Translations under genes and position numbers: made by a program
Assembly: GCF_007289895.1 (NCBI RefSeq)
Contig: NZ_CP041660.1
Coordinates: forward strand, 3,410,001 to 3,474,000
Source: Catenovulum sediminis
Lineage (GTDB): Bacteria > Pseudomonadota > Gammaproteobacteria > Enterobacterales > Alteromonadaceae
Direction: 5' to 3'
Length of the DNA: 64,000 nucleotides
In this document: positions 8,138-16,917 of the stretch, piece by piece
Numbering within the stretch: position 1 is the first letter of the stretch
Layout: each line of letters starts with the position of its first letter
The notes under the pieces: generated by a model
Told to the model about the DNA's origin: nothing
The model's input: the letters and a program-made list of their open reading frames with translations, nothing else
Databases searched by the model: none

Positions 8138-8635
8138 TTAATGCGGCGTGATTAAAATTTTGCCTTGATGCGGCAATTGCACGACTTTTTGGACTTTCCA
8201 AGATTTATCATGAGGTTCAATCGTTAATTGCCACTTGCCCTCTGTCGCTTTTAATAAATCAGCACTAAAAATGCCATCAGCGCGTGCTGTTGCCATAACC
8301 TGTTGGTCTTTATGTGATTGAGTTGAATGATAAAAAGAGACTATTAAACTGGCGATTTGCGGTGCTTTTTGATTTCTATTTACATCGAGTAATATTTGCT
8401 GGTCTGAAACTTCGGCAAAGATAGCAATGCCATAGTCTCTTGCAAGTGTTTCACGATCAAACTCTTGATTAATTGCTTTACCTTTTTTGTAATAGTCATC
8501 GACAACCATTTCTACTTGATATTCGCTGTAGATACTCATGCGCACCGCTGCAACCAACATAGGCAGCACGATGATTGCGATTAAAACCCAAGGCCAGGGT
8601 TCTTTATACCAAGGGCGAACATCTGTTTGATTCAT
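8138..8635 (-). CDS. ccoH: cbb3 oxidase assembly protein CcoH (FixH)
   Basis: This is a 165-residue protein with one N-terminal transmembrane helix (VLIAIIVLPMLVAAVRMSI) preceded by the short Trp/Pro-rich cytoplasmic end PWYKEPWPW, as in FixH/CcoH. The rest is periplasmic, with the family motif VVDDYYKKGKAINQ just after the membrane segment. FixH helps assembly of the cbb3 oxidase, probably near CcoN or CcoI. It is the first gene of the maturation group and is separated from ccoP by a terminator-like hairpin, so ccoHIS may be expressed at a different level from ccoNOQP. Confidence 0.93.
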   Translation of the reverse strand: MNQTDVRPWYKEPWPWVLIAIIVLPMLVAAVRMSIYSEYQVEMVVDDYYKKGKAINQEFDRETLARDYGIAIFAEVSDQQILLDVNRNQKAPQIASLIVSFYHSTQSHKDQQVMATARADGIFSADLLKATEGKWQLTIEPHDKSWKVQKVVQLPHQGKILITPH

Positions 8636-8706
8636 TTAAAACCACTTAAAAAACTTAACAAAAGGGGAGGGTGTTGGGCTGTATTTTACTGAAGTTATAA
8701 AAATTA

Positions 8707-8732
8707 AAAAGCCCTGAATCAGCAGGGCTTTT
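8707..8732 (-). terminator. Intrinsic terminator after ccoP
   Basis: AAAAGCCCTG pairs with CAGGGCTTTT across a six-base loop, and in the minus direction the stem is followed by TTTT and an AT-rich stretch. It lies directly after the ccoP stop and before ccoH. It probably ends or attenuates the structural-gene transcript before the maturation genes. Confidence 0.8.
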
Positions 8733-8741
8733 AGATGTTAC

Positions 8742-9707
8742 TTATTTATTATTAGACAGGCTGTATATGTAAGCTGTTACTAGATGAATTTTGTCTTCAC
8801 CCAGAATATCTTTCCATGCTGGCATAACACCATTACGACCGTGTCTTAGTGTTTCACTAATTGCGCGTTCAGAGCCGCCATATAACCAGATATCATCCGT
8901 TAAGTTCGGTGCACCCATAGGCAACCCATGCGCTATACTACCTTTACCATCTGCACCATGACAGGCCGCGCAGACACCAAATTTAGCTTCACCGGCTTTT
9001 GCTAAGGTCGCATCGACTTCACGTCCGCTTAAGCTGATGACGTAAGCGGTTAATTGTTTTATGCCTTGCTCACCCATTGAAGAGGACCAACCGGGCATAA
9101 CCGCATTTCTGCCGTGCATCAGAGTTTCTTTAATTTTTTCGGGTGAACCACCATATAACCAATCATTATCGGTTAAATTCGGGAAGCCAGTTCCGCCGCG
9201 AGCGTCGGACGCATGGCACTGAGAACAGTTCTGCAAATATAACCGTTTACCGATCTCTAATGCATCTTCGTCTTTGGCTAACGTTTTCACATCTTGAGAC
9301 GCATACTGCTCAAATATAGGTCCAAAAACTGCTTCAGCATCACGAAGTTCCGTATCGTACTGTACGCGATAACCTTCTTCTAATGCTTTAGCGCTTTTTT
9401 CTTTACCTTCAGCAATTGTTTGAATGCCTTGAATGGAACTTTTCCAGCCTAAAAAGCCTTCGTAGTTGCCCAGCCCTGGATATGCCAACAAGTAGTAAGC
9501 AGCCCATACAGCGGTCGCCCAAAACATTTTTGTCCACCAAGCTGGTAAAGGGTTATTTAATTCTTCAATGCCGTCGAACTCATGTCCCATGGACTTGCCT
9601 TCTTCAACACCCGCGTAATTTTTCATGTTCCAGTAGAGTAATGAAAATACCAGAACTAATGTCAAAATGGATAAAATTGCTACCCATAAGCTCCAAAAGG
9701 TACTCAT
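8742..9707 (-). CDS. ccoP: cbb3 cytochrome oxidase diheme subunit CcoP
   Basis: This is the 321-residue membrane-anchored diheme cytochrome c subunit of cbb3 oxidase. It has N-terminal transmembrane segments (the second contains FWATAVWAAYYLLAYPGLG), then two c-type heme sites, CSQCH and CAACH. Each is followed by a methionine-ligand motif (MPGW, MPAW). The conserved segment between the membrane helices includes DGIEELNNPLPAWW, the CcoP hallmark. CcoP passes electrons from the bc1 complex or soluble cytochromes to CcoO and CcoN. It is the last gene of ccoNOQP, ten bases after ccoQ. Confidence 0.97.
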   Translation of the reverse strand: MSTFWSLWVAILSILTLVLVFSLLYWNMKNYAGVEEGKSMGHEFDGIEELNNPLPAWWTKMFWATAVWAAYYLLAYPGLGNYEGFLGWKSSIQGIQTIAEGKEKSAKALEEGYRVQYDTELRDAEAVFGPIFEQYASQDVKTLAKDEDALEIGKRLYLQNCSQCHASDARGGTGFPNLTDNDWLYGGSPEKIKETLMHGRNAVMPGWSSSMGEQGIKQLTAYVISLSGREVDATLAKAGEAKFGVCAACHGADGKGSIAHGLPMGAPNLTDDIWLYGGSERAISETLRHGRNGVMPAWKDILGEDKIHLVTAYIYSLSNNK

Positions 9708-9717
9708 GTTGTATCCT

Positions 9718-9900
9718 CTAATCTTTGTGAGCTTGCTGCTCTTTTTTACGGCTGTCTTTCAGGTCTTTGTCGTCCAGAATAGAGTTTGCCGCATCATCAA
9801 ATCGTTTTTTACTGTGCTTACTGTAGGCCCACCAGATGATAGCCGCAAAAACGACCATCATAATTATGGTATATATGCCTCGATAAGTGCCGTAATCCAT
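9718..9900 (-). CDS. ccoQ: cbb3 oxidase small subunit CcoQ
   Basis: This is a 60-residue protein with a single transmembrane helix (GIYTIIMMVVFAAIIWWAY) and a short charged cytoplasmic tail, the usual CcoQ size and shape. CcoQ stabilises the cbb3 complex, especially the interaction of CcoP with the CcoNO core. The gene lies one base after ccoO and just before ccoP. Confidence 0.93.
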   Translation of the reverse strand: MDYGTYRGIYTIIMMVVFAAIIWWAYSKHSKKRFDDAANSILDDKDLKDSRKKEQQAHKD

Positions 9901-9901
9901 A

Positions 9902-10510
9902 TTATTTCAATGCCGTGCCAAGTGACTGTAGATAAGCAATAAGCGCTTCCATCTCGGTTTTACCCGCGACACTGGCTTTAGCATTTGCTATATCTTCATC
10001 AGTATAAGGAACGCCATAGTATTCTTTAAAAATGCTTAGTTTTTTCGCGGTTAATTCACCATCTAAAACATTTTCTTCCAACCATGGGAAGCCTGGCATA
10101 TTTGACTCTGGAACAACGAGCCTTGGATTAATTAAATGTACACGATGCCATTCATCTGAATAACGACCACCTACACGCGCTAAATCAGGACCTGTACGTT
10201 TGGAGCCCCATAGGAAAGGGTGCTCCCAAACAGACTCACCTGCTACTGAGTAATGGCCATATCTTTCGGTTTCTGAACGGAAAGGGCGGATCATTTGACT
10301 GTGACAGCCTACACATCCTTCACGGATGTAGATATCACGTCCTTCCATTTGTAGAGCGGTATAAGGTTTTAAACCTTTAACTGGCTCTGTTGTGTCTTTC
10401 ATAAACATCAGTGGTGTGATTTCCACTAAGGTACCAAAACTAATAGCAATGATGGCAAAAATTGCCAACAGGCCTATATTCTTTTCTACGATTTCATGTT
10501 TATTCGCCAT
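9902..10510 (-). CDS. ccoO: cbb3 oxidase monoheme subunit CcoO
   Basis: This is a 202-residue cytochrome c subunit with one N-terminal membrane anchor ([18 protein letters not shown]), the heme motif [10 protein letters not shown] and a downstream methionine-ligand region ([11 protein letters not shown]). These are the standard CcoO features. The conserved segments [10 protein letters not shown] and [18 protein letters not shown] are present. It relays electrons from CcoP to the catalytic subunit. It starts nine bases after the ccoN stop. Confidence 0.97.
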   Translation of the reverse strand: MANKHEIVEKNIGLLAIFAIIAISFGTLVEITPLMFMKDTTEPVKGLKPYTALQMEGRDIYIREGCVGCHSQMIRPFRSETERYGHYSVAGESVWEHPFLWGSKRTGPDLARVGGRYSDEWHRVHLINPRLVVPESNMPGFPWLEENVLDGELTAKKLSIFKEYYGVPYTDEDIANAKASVAGKTEMEALIAYLQSLGTALK

Positions 10511-10519
10511 GATATCCTC

Positions 10520-11962
10520 CTACGCAGTCGCTTGAGCAGCGGGAGATGAAATGCTTTCATCCGCTGTTTTGTCAGAGCGAATTGTTCTGATTACGTTATA
10601 CAACATCAGAATCATACCTGTGACTACACACAAGCCACCAACCCAACGAATAATGTTAAATGGTTTTTTCTGTGCAACAATTTCAATAAAACTGTAGGTT
10701 AATGTGCCGTCAGCGTTAATTGCGCGCCACATCATGCCTTCCATCACCCCGGTGATCCACATTGCGACGATATATAACACCACGCCAGCAGTTGCTAACC
10801 AGAAATGCACGTTGATTAATTTAATGCTGTACATACGTTCGCGACCAAATACACGTGGAATTAGATGATATAGAGAACCGATAGAAATCATTGCAACCCA
10901 GCCCAATGCACCTGAGTGTACATGACCCACGGTCCAGTCAGTGTAGTGAGACAGTGCATTTACCGATTTAATTGCCATCATAGGGCCTTCAAATGTAGAC
11001 ATGCCGTAGAAAGATAATGAAACAATCATAAAGCGCAGAATGGGATCTGTTCTAAGTTTATGCCATGCGCCGGATAAAGTCATGATACCGTTTATCATAC
11101 CGCCCCAAGAAGGAACAAATAGTACAATTGACATCACCATACCTAATGATTGCGTCCAATCAGGTAGGGCAGTGTAGTGCAAATGGTGAGGGCCGGCCCA
11201 GATATATAATGAAATGAGTGACCAAAAGTGAACCACAGATAAACGATATGAATACACAGGGCGTTCTGCTTGTTTAGGTACAAAATAGTACATCATACCT
11301 AAGAAGCCTGCCGTTAAGAAAAAGCCTACCGCATTGTGACCGTACCACCATTGCATCATGGCATCAACTGCACCTGCGTAAATGGAATAGGATTTAGTAA
11401 AGCTGACCGGTATTGCCATGCTGTTACCAATATGCAGCACCGCTACGGTTAAGATAAACCCACCGTAGAACCAGTTAGCGACATAAATATGAGAAGTTGT
11501 TCTTTTTACAATTGTACCGAAAAATACGATTGCATAAGCAATCCATACAATTGCGATCAAAATGTCAATTGGCCACTCTAGCTCAGCATATTCTTTTGAA
11601 CTTGTCATCCCTAAAGGTAATGAAATAATTGCACAGACAATGACTGCCTGCCATCCCCAAAAGGTAAAGTTTGCAATTTTGTCGCTAAAGATGCGCGTTT
11701 GACAGGTCCTCTGAACAACATAATAAGAGGTTGCAAACAATGCACAGCCGCCAAAAGCAAATATTACTGCGTTGGTATGCAGTGGTCTAAGGCGTGAATA
11801 GGTAAACCAAGGTGTGTCGAAATTTAATTCCGGCCACACTAACTGAGCTGCAATCAGAACACCAGCAGACATTCCGATCAGCCCCCAGATTACAGCCATT
11901 ACGGCAAATTTTTTGACTATGTCAAAATTGTAGATAGGCGTTGCAGAACTTGTTGCGCTCAT
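10520..11962 (-). CDS. ccoN: cbb3 oxidase catalytic subunit CcoN
   Basis: This is a 480-residue heme-copper oxidase subunit I of the cbb3 (C) type with about twelve transmembrane helices. Heme and CuB ligands are visible: an early His in [25 protein letters not shown], the His-His pair in [13 protein letters not shown], and [15 protein letters not shown]. This subunit reduces oxygen with very high affinity and pumps protons. Being first in ccoNOQP, it should carry the operon promoter. An FNR-like box lies about 220 bases upstream, and a GGAAG ribosome binding site precedes the ATG. The gene has its expected length with no sign of decay. Confidence 0.98.
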   Translation of the reverse strand: MSATSSATPIYNFDIVKKFAVMAVIWGLIGMSAGVLIAAQLVWPELNFDTPWFTYSRLRPLHTNAVIFAFGGCALFATSYYVVQRTCQTRIFSDKIANFTFWGWQAVIVCAIISLPLGMTSSKEYAELEWPIDILIAIVWIAYAIVFFGTIVKRTTSHIYVANWFYGGFILTVAVLHIGNSMAIPVSFTKSYSIYAGAVDAMMQWWYGHNAVGFFLTAGFLGMMYYFVPKQAERPVYSYRLSVVHFWSLISLYIWAGPHHLHYTALPDWTQSLGMVMSIVLFVPSWGGMINGIMTLSGAWHKLRTDPILRFMIVSLSFYGMSTFEGPMMAIKSVNALSHYTDWTVGHVHSGALGWVAMISIGSLYHLIPRVFGRERMYSIKLINVHFWLATAGVVLYIVAMWITGVMEGMMWRAINADGTLTYSFIEIVAQKKPFNIIRWVGGLCVVTGMILMLYNVIRTIRSDKTADESISSPAAQATA

Positions 11963-12182
11963 TTTGTATCTTCCAAAGTTCTAAGGCATAAAACTAATAA
12001 AGTTTAACCGTCTCGTTAAATAAGGCGAAGCTTATGTGCGGCTAAAAATATAGATAATAGCCTCTTTTGCTCAAAAACCACCCGAATTGAACGGATTTTC
12101 AACAAAAAAGTAGTAAGCTGACTAAAATCGGGCAAATTGTATGGGTTTTACGATTAAAAATACAGTCGACTTTAAAAAAAAC

Positions 12183-12196
12183 ATGATTTGAGTCAA
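12183..12196 (-). promoter_or_regulatory. FNR/Anr-like box upstream of ccoN
   Basis: Read on the minus strand the site is TTGACTCAAATCAT, which matches eight of ten defined positions of the FNR consensus TTGAT-N4-ATCAA. About 30 bases downstream a TGTATTTTTAAT stretch could serve as an extended -10, the spacing expected of a class II FNR promoter. It would drive ccoNOQP. It is notable because the fnr gene normally found in this cluster is truncated here, so a different Crp/Fnr protein would have to use the site. Confidence 0.5.
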
Positions 12197-12238
12197 TATC
12201 ATGTTCAAGTTATCCTCCATTTTTGTAAGTTGGTTAAA

Positions 12239-12679
12239 TTGAATTTAATAAAATATTTAAAACTTGTTTTTATTTTCGCACTTTTGGTTTTACTGGTTGT
12301 CGTATCACAACTCAATACAGCCTTTGATGGAGTGTGCGATTTATCAGAGCGCCAACAATGTAGTGCAAAAATGACTAACGTGAATGTTTCTATTGTTAAG
12401 TTAAAAGAAATAATTGAATTGGAGTCAGTAAATTATTTTGATGTCGCGTCACCCTCTCAGTTAAACATCAACAGCGCCTGGCTAGAAGGTATCAATATGA
12501 ACATGGGTAAAATACCCTTGCAATACGATATTTTAGCGAAGGAAGATCAGTTTATTTATCGGTTTTACGTTATCCCTGTGATGTGTAGCGAACGAAACAT
12601 GCGTTGGCAAGTATCGATAAATATTCAAGATCAGCATAATCAATCACCTTTAAAATTCGAATTTTCAACCAGTTGGTGA
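12239..12679 (+). CDS. Small membrane-anchored protein, unknown function
   Basis: I do not recognise this gene. The frame runs from 12188 but has only TTG starts near the N-terminus. The TTG at 12239 gives a 146-residue protein beginning NLIKYLKLVFIF, with a short positive end followed by one long hydrophobic helix (res 8-24), so it is probably an inner-membrane protein with its bulk outside the cytoplasm. Three cysteines lie outside the membrane: two in GVCDLSERQQC just after the helix and one in VMCSERNM. It is divergent from ccoN, and small proteins of this kind often accompany cbb3 clusters, but I can assign no function. The earlier TTG at 12188 would overlap the FNR-like box. The start is uncertain, since no strong Shine-Dalgarno is seen. 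Confidence 0.6.
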   Translation: MNLIKYLKLVFIFALLVLLVVVSQLNTAFDGVCDLSERQQCSAKMTNVNVSIVKLKEIIELESVNYFDVASPSQLNINSAWLEGINMNMGKIPLQYDILAKEDQFIYRFYVIPVMCSERNMRWQVSINIQDQHNQSPLKFEFSTSW

Positions 12680-12742
12680 TCTTGCTATCGAAAACTCTCT
12701 GTTATGTTAAAGATTGATTTATATTCGATTTTTAAAAAGAAG

Positions 12743-12756
12743 GTAAAACGTTTTAC
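12743..12756. promoter_or_regulatory. Perfect palindromic LacI-family operator before galT
   Basis: GTAAAACGTTTTAC is a perfect 14-bp palindrome with the central CG typical of LacI/GalR-family operators. It lies just upstream of the -35 of the candidate galT promoter, and a LacI-family gene follows galK. I infer it is the binding site of that regulator. Confidence 0.65.
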
Positions 12757-12764
12757 TTTTTTCC

Positions 12765-12793
12765 TTGAAAGCGCTGGTTTTTATGGTTAGTAT
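12765..12793 (+). promoter_or_regulatory. Candidate sigma-70 promoter of galT-galK
   Basis: TTGAAA at 12765-12770 and TAGTAT at 12788-12793 are separated by 17 bases. The -35 matches five of six consensus positions and the -10 four of six. Transcription would begin near 12800, about 85 bases before galT, with an operator palindrome eight bases upstream of the -35. Confidence 0.5.
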
Positions 12794-12884
12794 TTAAAAA
12801 TATTTTTAGTGGGTGGCGCCCACCTAGACCATTTTGTCTGGTAGGTAGCCTGTTCAGCACATAAACAACTATTAGGTTAAACGT

Positions 12885-13928
12885 ATGACTTGCGAATTTG
12901 ATCCAACAGAACACCCTCATCGTCGTTACAATCCAATGATTGGTGAATGGGTATTGGTTTCACCTCATCGTGCTAAAAGGCCTTGGCAGGGGCAATCTGA
13001 AAAGCCTGATGAAACGGTTAAACCAAGTTACGACGAATCCTGTTATTTATGTGCTGGCAATAAACGTATAACGGGTGAAGTGAATCCAGATTATACCAGT
13101 ACATTTGTATTTAATAATGATTTCGCTGCACTGATGCCTGACACTGTAGAGTACCAAACAGATGATCCGCTATTTAAATCTGCCTCTGCCCAGGGCTGTA
13201 GTCGAGTGATATGTTTTTCTCCAGATCACAGTAAAACCCTGCCAGAGCTGACTCAAAACGAAATAATTCAAGTGATAGATACTTGGCAGTTACAATGCGA
13301 AGACTTGGCTAAAGATTATGCGTGGGTACAAGTATTTGAAAATAAAGGTGCGATGATGGGCTGTTCTAACCCGCATCCTCATGGGCAAATTTGGGCGCAT
13401 CACCACTTGCCAACATTGGCAGCTAAAAAACAAACGCATTTTAGTGACTACTGGCAACAAAACGATAGCAACATGTTGTTGGACTATGCATTAAGAGAAT
13501 CAAAAAGTGCAGAGCGTGTTGTATGTGAAAATGATGATTGGATCGTGGTCGTACCATACTGGGCTGGCTGGCCCTTTGAAACATTGTTATTGCCAAAATT
13601 TAAAGTCACCAGAATGGTGGAATTGAGTGCAGAGCAAAAAGCCAGTTTAGCCGATATGATGTCGCAAATAACCATTCGTTACGACAATTTATTTAATACC
13701 TCATTTCCGTATTCAATGGGCTGGCATGGCGCGCCTTATGATGGTGAAGAACACCCAGAGTGGACTTTGCATGCGCATTTTTTCCCACCCCTATTACGCT
13801 CTGCAAGTGTTAGGAAGTTTATGGTTGGCTATGAAATGATGGCCGAAGCGCAGCGCGATTTAACTCCAGAGCAGGCAGCAGATAGACTCCGTGGTTTGCC
13901 AACTGTTCATTACAAGCAAAATTCTTAA
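12885..13928 (+). CDS. galT: Galactose-1-phosphate uridylyltransferase
   Basis: This is a 347-residue GalT of normal length. It transfers UMP from UDP-glucose to galactose-1-phosphate in the Leloir pathway. The active-site motif HPHGQIW with the nucleophilic histidine is preceded by [10 protein letters not shown]. The N-terminal segment [17 protein letters not shown] and the zinc-site cysteines in CYLCAGN are also as expected. The C-terminal HxH motif is seen in [12 protein letters not shown]. It is followed 12 bases later by galK and is probably repressed through the palindrome upstream. There is no galE in the window, so UDP-galactose epimerase must be encoded elsewhere. Confidence 0.97.
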   Translation: MTCEFDPTEHPHRRYNPMIGEWVLVSPHRAKRPWQGQSEKPDETVKPSYDESCYLCAGNKRITGEVNPDYTSTFVFNNDFAALMPDTVEYQTDDPLFKSASAQGCSRVICFSPDHSKTLPELTQNEIIQVIDTWQLQCEDLAKDYAWVQVFENKGAMMGCSNPHPHGQIWAHHHLPTLAAKKQTHFSDYWQQNDSNMLLDYALRESKSAERVVCENDDWIVVVPYWAGWPFETLLLPKFKVTRMVELSAEQKASLADMMSQITIRYDNLFNTSFPYSMGWHGAPYDGEEHPEWTLHAHFFPPLLRSASVRKFMVGYEMMAEAQRDLTPEQAADRLRGLPTVHYKQNS

Positions 13929-13940
13929 GAGGTTAATAAC

Positions 13941-15083
13941 ATGAGCCGTATTGCAAATTTACGTCAGCTATTTAAAGAACATTTTAGTGCTGAAGGTCAG
14001 TTGGAAATCCATGCGCCGGGCCGGGTAAACCTAATCGGAGAACATACCGATTATAATGGTGGCTTCGTGTTACCCGCAGCGATTAATTTTGGTACAGATA
14101 TTGTTGCGGCAATAAGAGATGATTTGATGGTCAAAGTCGTGGCTGCTGATTTGGGACAGAGCATTGTTGAGTTCTCGTTAGACGATATTCAATTTGATAA
14201 AGTGAATACGTGGAGTAATTACGTACGCGGAGTTTTGCTGGCACTACGTAAAGTTTTCCCTGATTTTAAGGGCGCAAACTTAGTGGTCTCTGGTAACGTA
14301 CCACAAGGAGCAGGCTTAAGCTCATCTGCTTCGTTTGAAGTGGCAATATTAAAATGTTTTGCGGCGCTCAATGAACTGCCTTTAGATGGTGTAAAAGCCG
14401 CGCTATTGGGGCAGGAAGCTGAAAACGAATTTGTTGGTTGCTCATGTGGCATCATGGATCAGCTTATTTCTGCAATGGGTAAGCAAGGCCATGCGATGTT
14501 ATTAGACTGTGAATCGCTAGAAATTTCGCACTCTACTATCCCTGAAGAATTAGATTTAATCATTATAAATTCGAATGTTAAGCGTGGCCTCGTGGACAGT
14601 GAATATAATACGCGTCGTCAACAATGTGAATCTGCCGCCAAAGCGATGGGATTAGAAACATTGCGAGGCGCTGATTTATCATTGCTGGAATCGCATCAAG
14701 ACAAGGTATCAAATGATGAATATCGCCGCGCGAAACACGTTATTACAGAAAATGAGCGTACATTAAAAATGTTTGATGCATTAAACGCATCTGACATGGG
14801 CAAGATGAGTCAATTAATGCGAGCGTCTCACATTTCTATGCGAGATGATTTTGAAGTAACAACACCTCAAATAGATTACCTAGTTGAAATTATCGATGAG
14901 CAATTAGGCGATAAGGGCGGTGTGCGTATGACAGGCGGAGGTTTCGGTGGGTGCGTTGTCGCGTTAGCGCCAAGTTCATTAACGGAATCGGTAAAATCTG
15001 TTGTCACTGCTAAGTATACCGACAAAACTGGGTTGGTTGCTGATGTCTTTGTCTGTTCAGCCGAGCAGGGCGCTTTTGCATAA
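13941..15083 (+). CDS. galK: Galactokinase
   Basis: This is a 380-residue GHMP-family kinase that phosphorylates galactose at C1. The galactokinase signature GRVNLIGEHTDYNGGFVLP lies near residue 26, the ATP-binding GHMP loop is PQGAGLSSSASFE, and the C-terminal glycine motif is MTGGGFGGCVVAL. CGIMDQLISAMG carries the catalytic aspartate region. The gene is 12 bases after galT and clearly in the same operon. It is convergent with the LacI-family regulator, whose stop is about 33 bases away. No transporter or mutarotase gene is adjacent. Confidence 0.97.
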   Translation: MSRIANLRQLFKEHFSAEGQLEIHAPGRVNLIGEHTDYNGGFVLPAAINFGTDIVAAIRDDLMVKVVAADLGQSIVEFSLDDIQFDKVNTWSNYVRGVLLALRKVFPDFKGANLVVSGNVPQGAGLSSSASFEVAILKCFAALNELPLDGVKAALLGQEAENEFVGCSCGIMDQLISAMGKQGHAMLLDCESLEISHSTIPEELDLIIINSNVKRGLVDSEYNTRRQQCESAAKAMGLETLRGADLSLLESHQDKVSNDEYRRAKHVITENERTLKMFDALNASDMGKMSQLMRASHISMRDDFEVTTPQIDYLVEIIDEQLGDKGGVRMTGGGFGGCVVALAPSSLTESVKSVVTAKYTDKTGLVADVFVCSAEQGAFA

Positions 15084-15116
15084 GCGCCTATATTATCATT
15101 TTTAACCTAGCTGTGG

Positions 15117-16136
15117 TTATTTGGAGTCGGCTGCATGAGTCACCGACTCCCTTTTTACGATAGTCGGTGTATATTTAAATGTGTCTTCTAACGATTTATT
15201 TTTTCCGTTTGTTCGCGCGCGATTTAACGCGACTTCCGCCGCTTTAACTGCCATCATCTCAATTGGATATCTTAAAGTCGTTAATTTAGGGCGACAGTAA
15301 CGAGATAACAAAACATCATCAAACCCCATAACCGATATTTGTTGTGGTATTTCTACGCCATGGTCTAACAACATTGACATTGCCCCTGCAGCCATTGCAT
15401 CGTTATATGAAAGCACAGCGGTAAAATCATGACCCTTAGCCAATAAATTTTGCATTGCAATTTCACCCCCTTCCTGATCGGGTGTGCTATATTCGATGGC
15501 GCTGTCAGGTAATTCAATTCCAGCATTCTTAAGCTCATCCTTGATGCCTCTTAAACGCTCACTGGGGTCATCGATTTGGTAATGACTACTAACCATTACG
15601 AATTTTTTGTGGCCTAAAGAGAGCAGGTGTCGAGCCATAGTGGCACCGCCAGAGTAATTGTCTAACCATACACACCGATCGGCAATCTGCTCTATATAGC
15701 GATTAATTAGAACAAAGCCTGGAACTTGTGAAGCAAAATCAATTAAGGTTTCATCATCTAGCGCTTTACTGTGTACTATCATTGCTTCACAACGATGCTC
15801 TAACAGTGTTTCTATCGCTTTAAGCTCAGTCTCTACTTGAATAGAACCTGAACTAAGTAAAACCTGAATATCTTTCTGTCTGGCGACTTTTTCAATACCA
15901 TAGGCAAGTGTCGCGAAAAACGGATCAGCTAATTCGGCAAGAACAACACCCAGCGACGGATTTCTTTGAGTTACTAATGCACGTGCATTCGCATTTGGAC
16001 GATAACCCATTTCTTTCATTATTTCTTTGATCCGGGCGCGTGTTTTATCGCCTACTTTAGGACCATTATTTATCACTCTGGATACGGTTGCCAGTGATAC
16101 GCCTGCTGCTTGTGCAATATCTTTTATTGTTGCCAT
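15117..16136 (-). CDS. LacI/GalR-family transcriptional repressor
   Basis: This is a 339-residue repressor with an N-terminal LacI helix-turn-helix (ATIKDIAQAAGVSLATVSRV), the hinge helix (RPNANARALVTQ) and a periplasmic-binding-protein-like effector domain that includes SLGVVLAELADPFF and the C-terminal SVMGFDDVLLSRY. It is convergent with galK. A perfect LacI-type palindrome precedes galT and a weaker related site precedes this gene. I infer that it represses galTK, with galactose or a derivative as inducer, in the manner of GalR or GalS. The effector cannot be read from the sequence. Confidence 0.9.
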   Translation of the reverse strand: MATIKDIAQAAGVSLATVSRVINNGPKVGDKTRARIKEIMKEMGYRPNANARALVTQRNPSLGVVLAELADPFFATLAYGIEKVARQKDIQVLLSSGSIQVETELKAIETLLEHRCEAMIVHSKALDDETLIDFASQVPGFVLINRYIEQIADRCVWLDNYSGGATMARHLLSLGHKKFVMVSSHYQIDDPSERLRGIKDELKNAGIELPDSAIEYSTPDQEGGEIAMQNLLAKGHDFTAVLSYNDAMAAGAMSMLLDHGVEIPQQISVMGFDDVLLSRYCRPKLTTLRYPIEMMAVKAAEVALNRARTNGKNKSLEDTFKYTPTIVKRESVTHAADSK

Positions 16137-16149
16137 TGGTTTCTCAAAG

Positions 16150-16163
16150 GGTGAACGTTTTCA
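16150..16163. promoter_or_regulatory. Possible autoregulatory operator of the LacI-family gene
   Basis: GGTGAACGTTTTCA has the same central ACGTTTT core as the galT palindrome but a degenerate left half. It sits 13 bases upstream of the repressor start, where a repressor could block its own transcription. The match is imperfect. Confidence 0.35.
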
Positions 16164-16295
16164 TAGGTGGTTGTGTAAATGTTACTAAAATTCTCTAGAT
16201 GACGATAGCATTTTGCGAAGTAGCGCCTTAAATTTCTTGAAAATATGAGTCTTTAACTCTAAGCTGAAACATATATTTAACAAAAGGCTTTAGCA

Positions 16296-16826
16296 ATGCA
16301 ATTTGATTTACCAGTTATAATCGATATTGAAGCTTCAGGTTTTGGACGCGGAAGTTATCCTATTGAAATAGGGCTGGCATTGCCAAATCAAGTAAGGTAC
16401 TGCCGATTAATTAAACCACTTGAGCATTGGACGCACTGGGATAAAAACGCTGAATCTGTTCATCATATCTCCAAGAATTTACTGTTTTGTAAAGGGGGTG
16501 AAGTACAACAAGTGGCATTAGAGCTTAATCAATTATTGCAGGGGAAAACGGTTTATTCTGATGCTTGGGGGCATGATTCAAGCTGGTTAGGATTGCTATT
16601 TGAAGAGGCGGGTATGGTCGCTCAGTTTAAATTAGAAAGTATTGTTTGCTTGTTGTCTGATGCTCAGCAAGCCATCTGGCATACCAGTAAACTAGAAATT
16701 TTGAAACGTAATCCAGAGCCTCGACATCGGGCCAGTAATGACGCTGCTTTAATTCAGAAGACGTTTGAAGAAACTTTATATATCACAGATCCTTCTCAGG
16801 CGGCTAAAATGATCCGTGTGGCTTAA
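16296..16826 (+). CDS. DnaQ-like 3'-5' exonuclease domain protein
   Basis: This is a 176-residue stand-alone DEDDh exonuclease-like protein. The Exo I motif is DIEASGFGRGSYPIEIG, where the two catalytic acids are D and E. The Exo II-like region is in YSDAWGHDSSWLGLLF, and the Exo III motif is HRASNDA. This is the standard layout of the ribonuclease T / DnaQ fold. The substrate, DNA or RNA, is not evident. Homologues occur as small hypothetical exonucleases in Alteromonadales. It is monocistronic, convergent with dapD and closed by a bidirectional terminator. Confidence 0.8.
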   Translation: MQFDLPVIIDIEASGFGRGSYPIEIGLALPNQVRYCRLIKPLEHWTHWDKNAESVHHISKNLLFCKGGEVQQVALELNQLLQGKTVYSDAWGHDSSWLGLLFEEAGMVAQFKLESIVCLLSDAQQAIWHTSKLEILKRNPEPRHRASNDAALIQKTFEETLYITDPSQAAKMIRVA

Positions 16827-16863
16827 AAGTATATCTTCTTTATATTAAATGAAATAAAACTAA

Positions 16864-16886
16864 AAAGCCCTGAAAAACAGGGCTTT
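16864..16886. terminator. Bidirectional terminator between the exonuclease gene and dapD
   Basis: AAAGCCCTG pairs with CAGGGCTTT across a five-base loop (AAAAA), with A-rich and T-rich flanks. It lies between two convergent genes and can serve both strands. Confidence 0.8.
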
Positions 16887-16917
16887 ATCTAAGATAATCT
16901 GTACGGACAACGACTGA

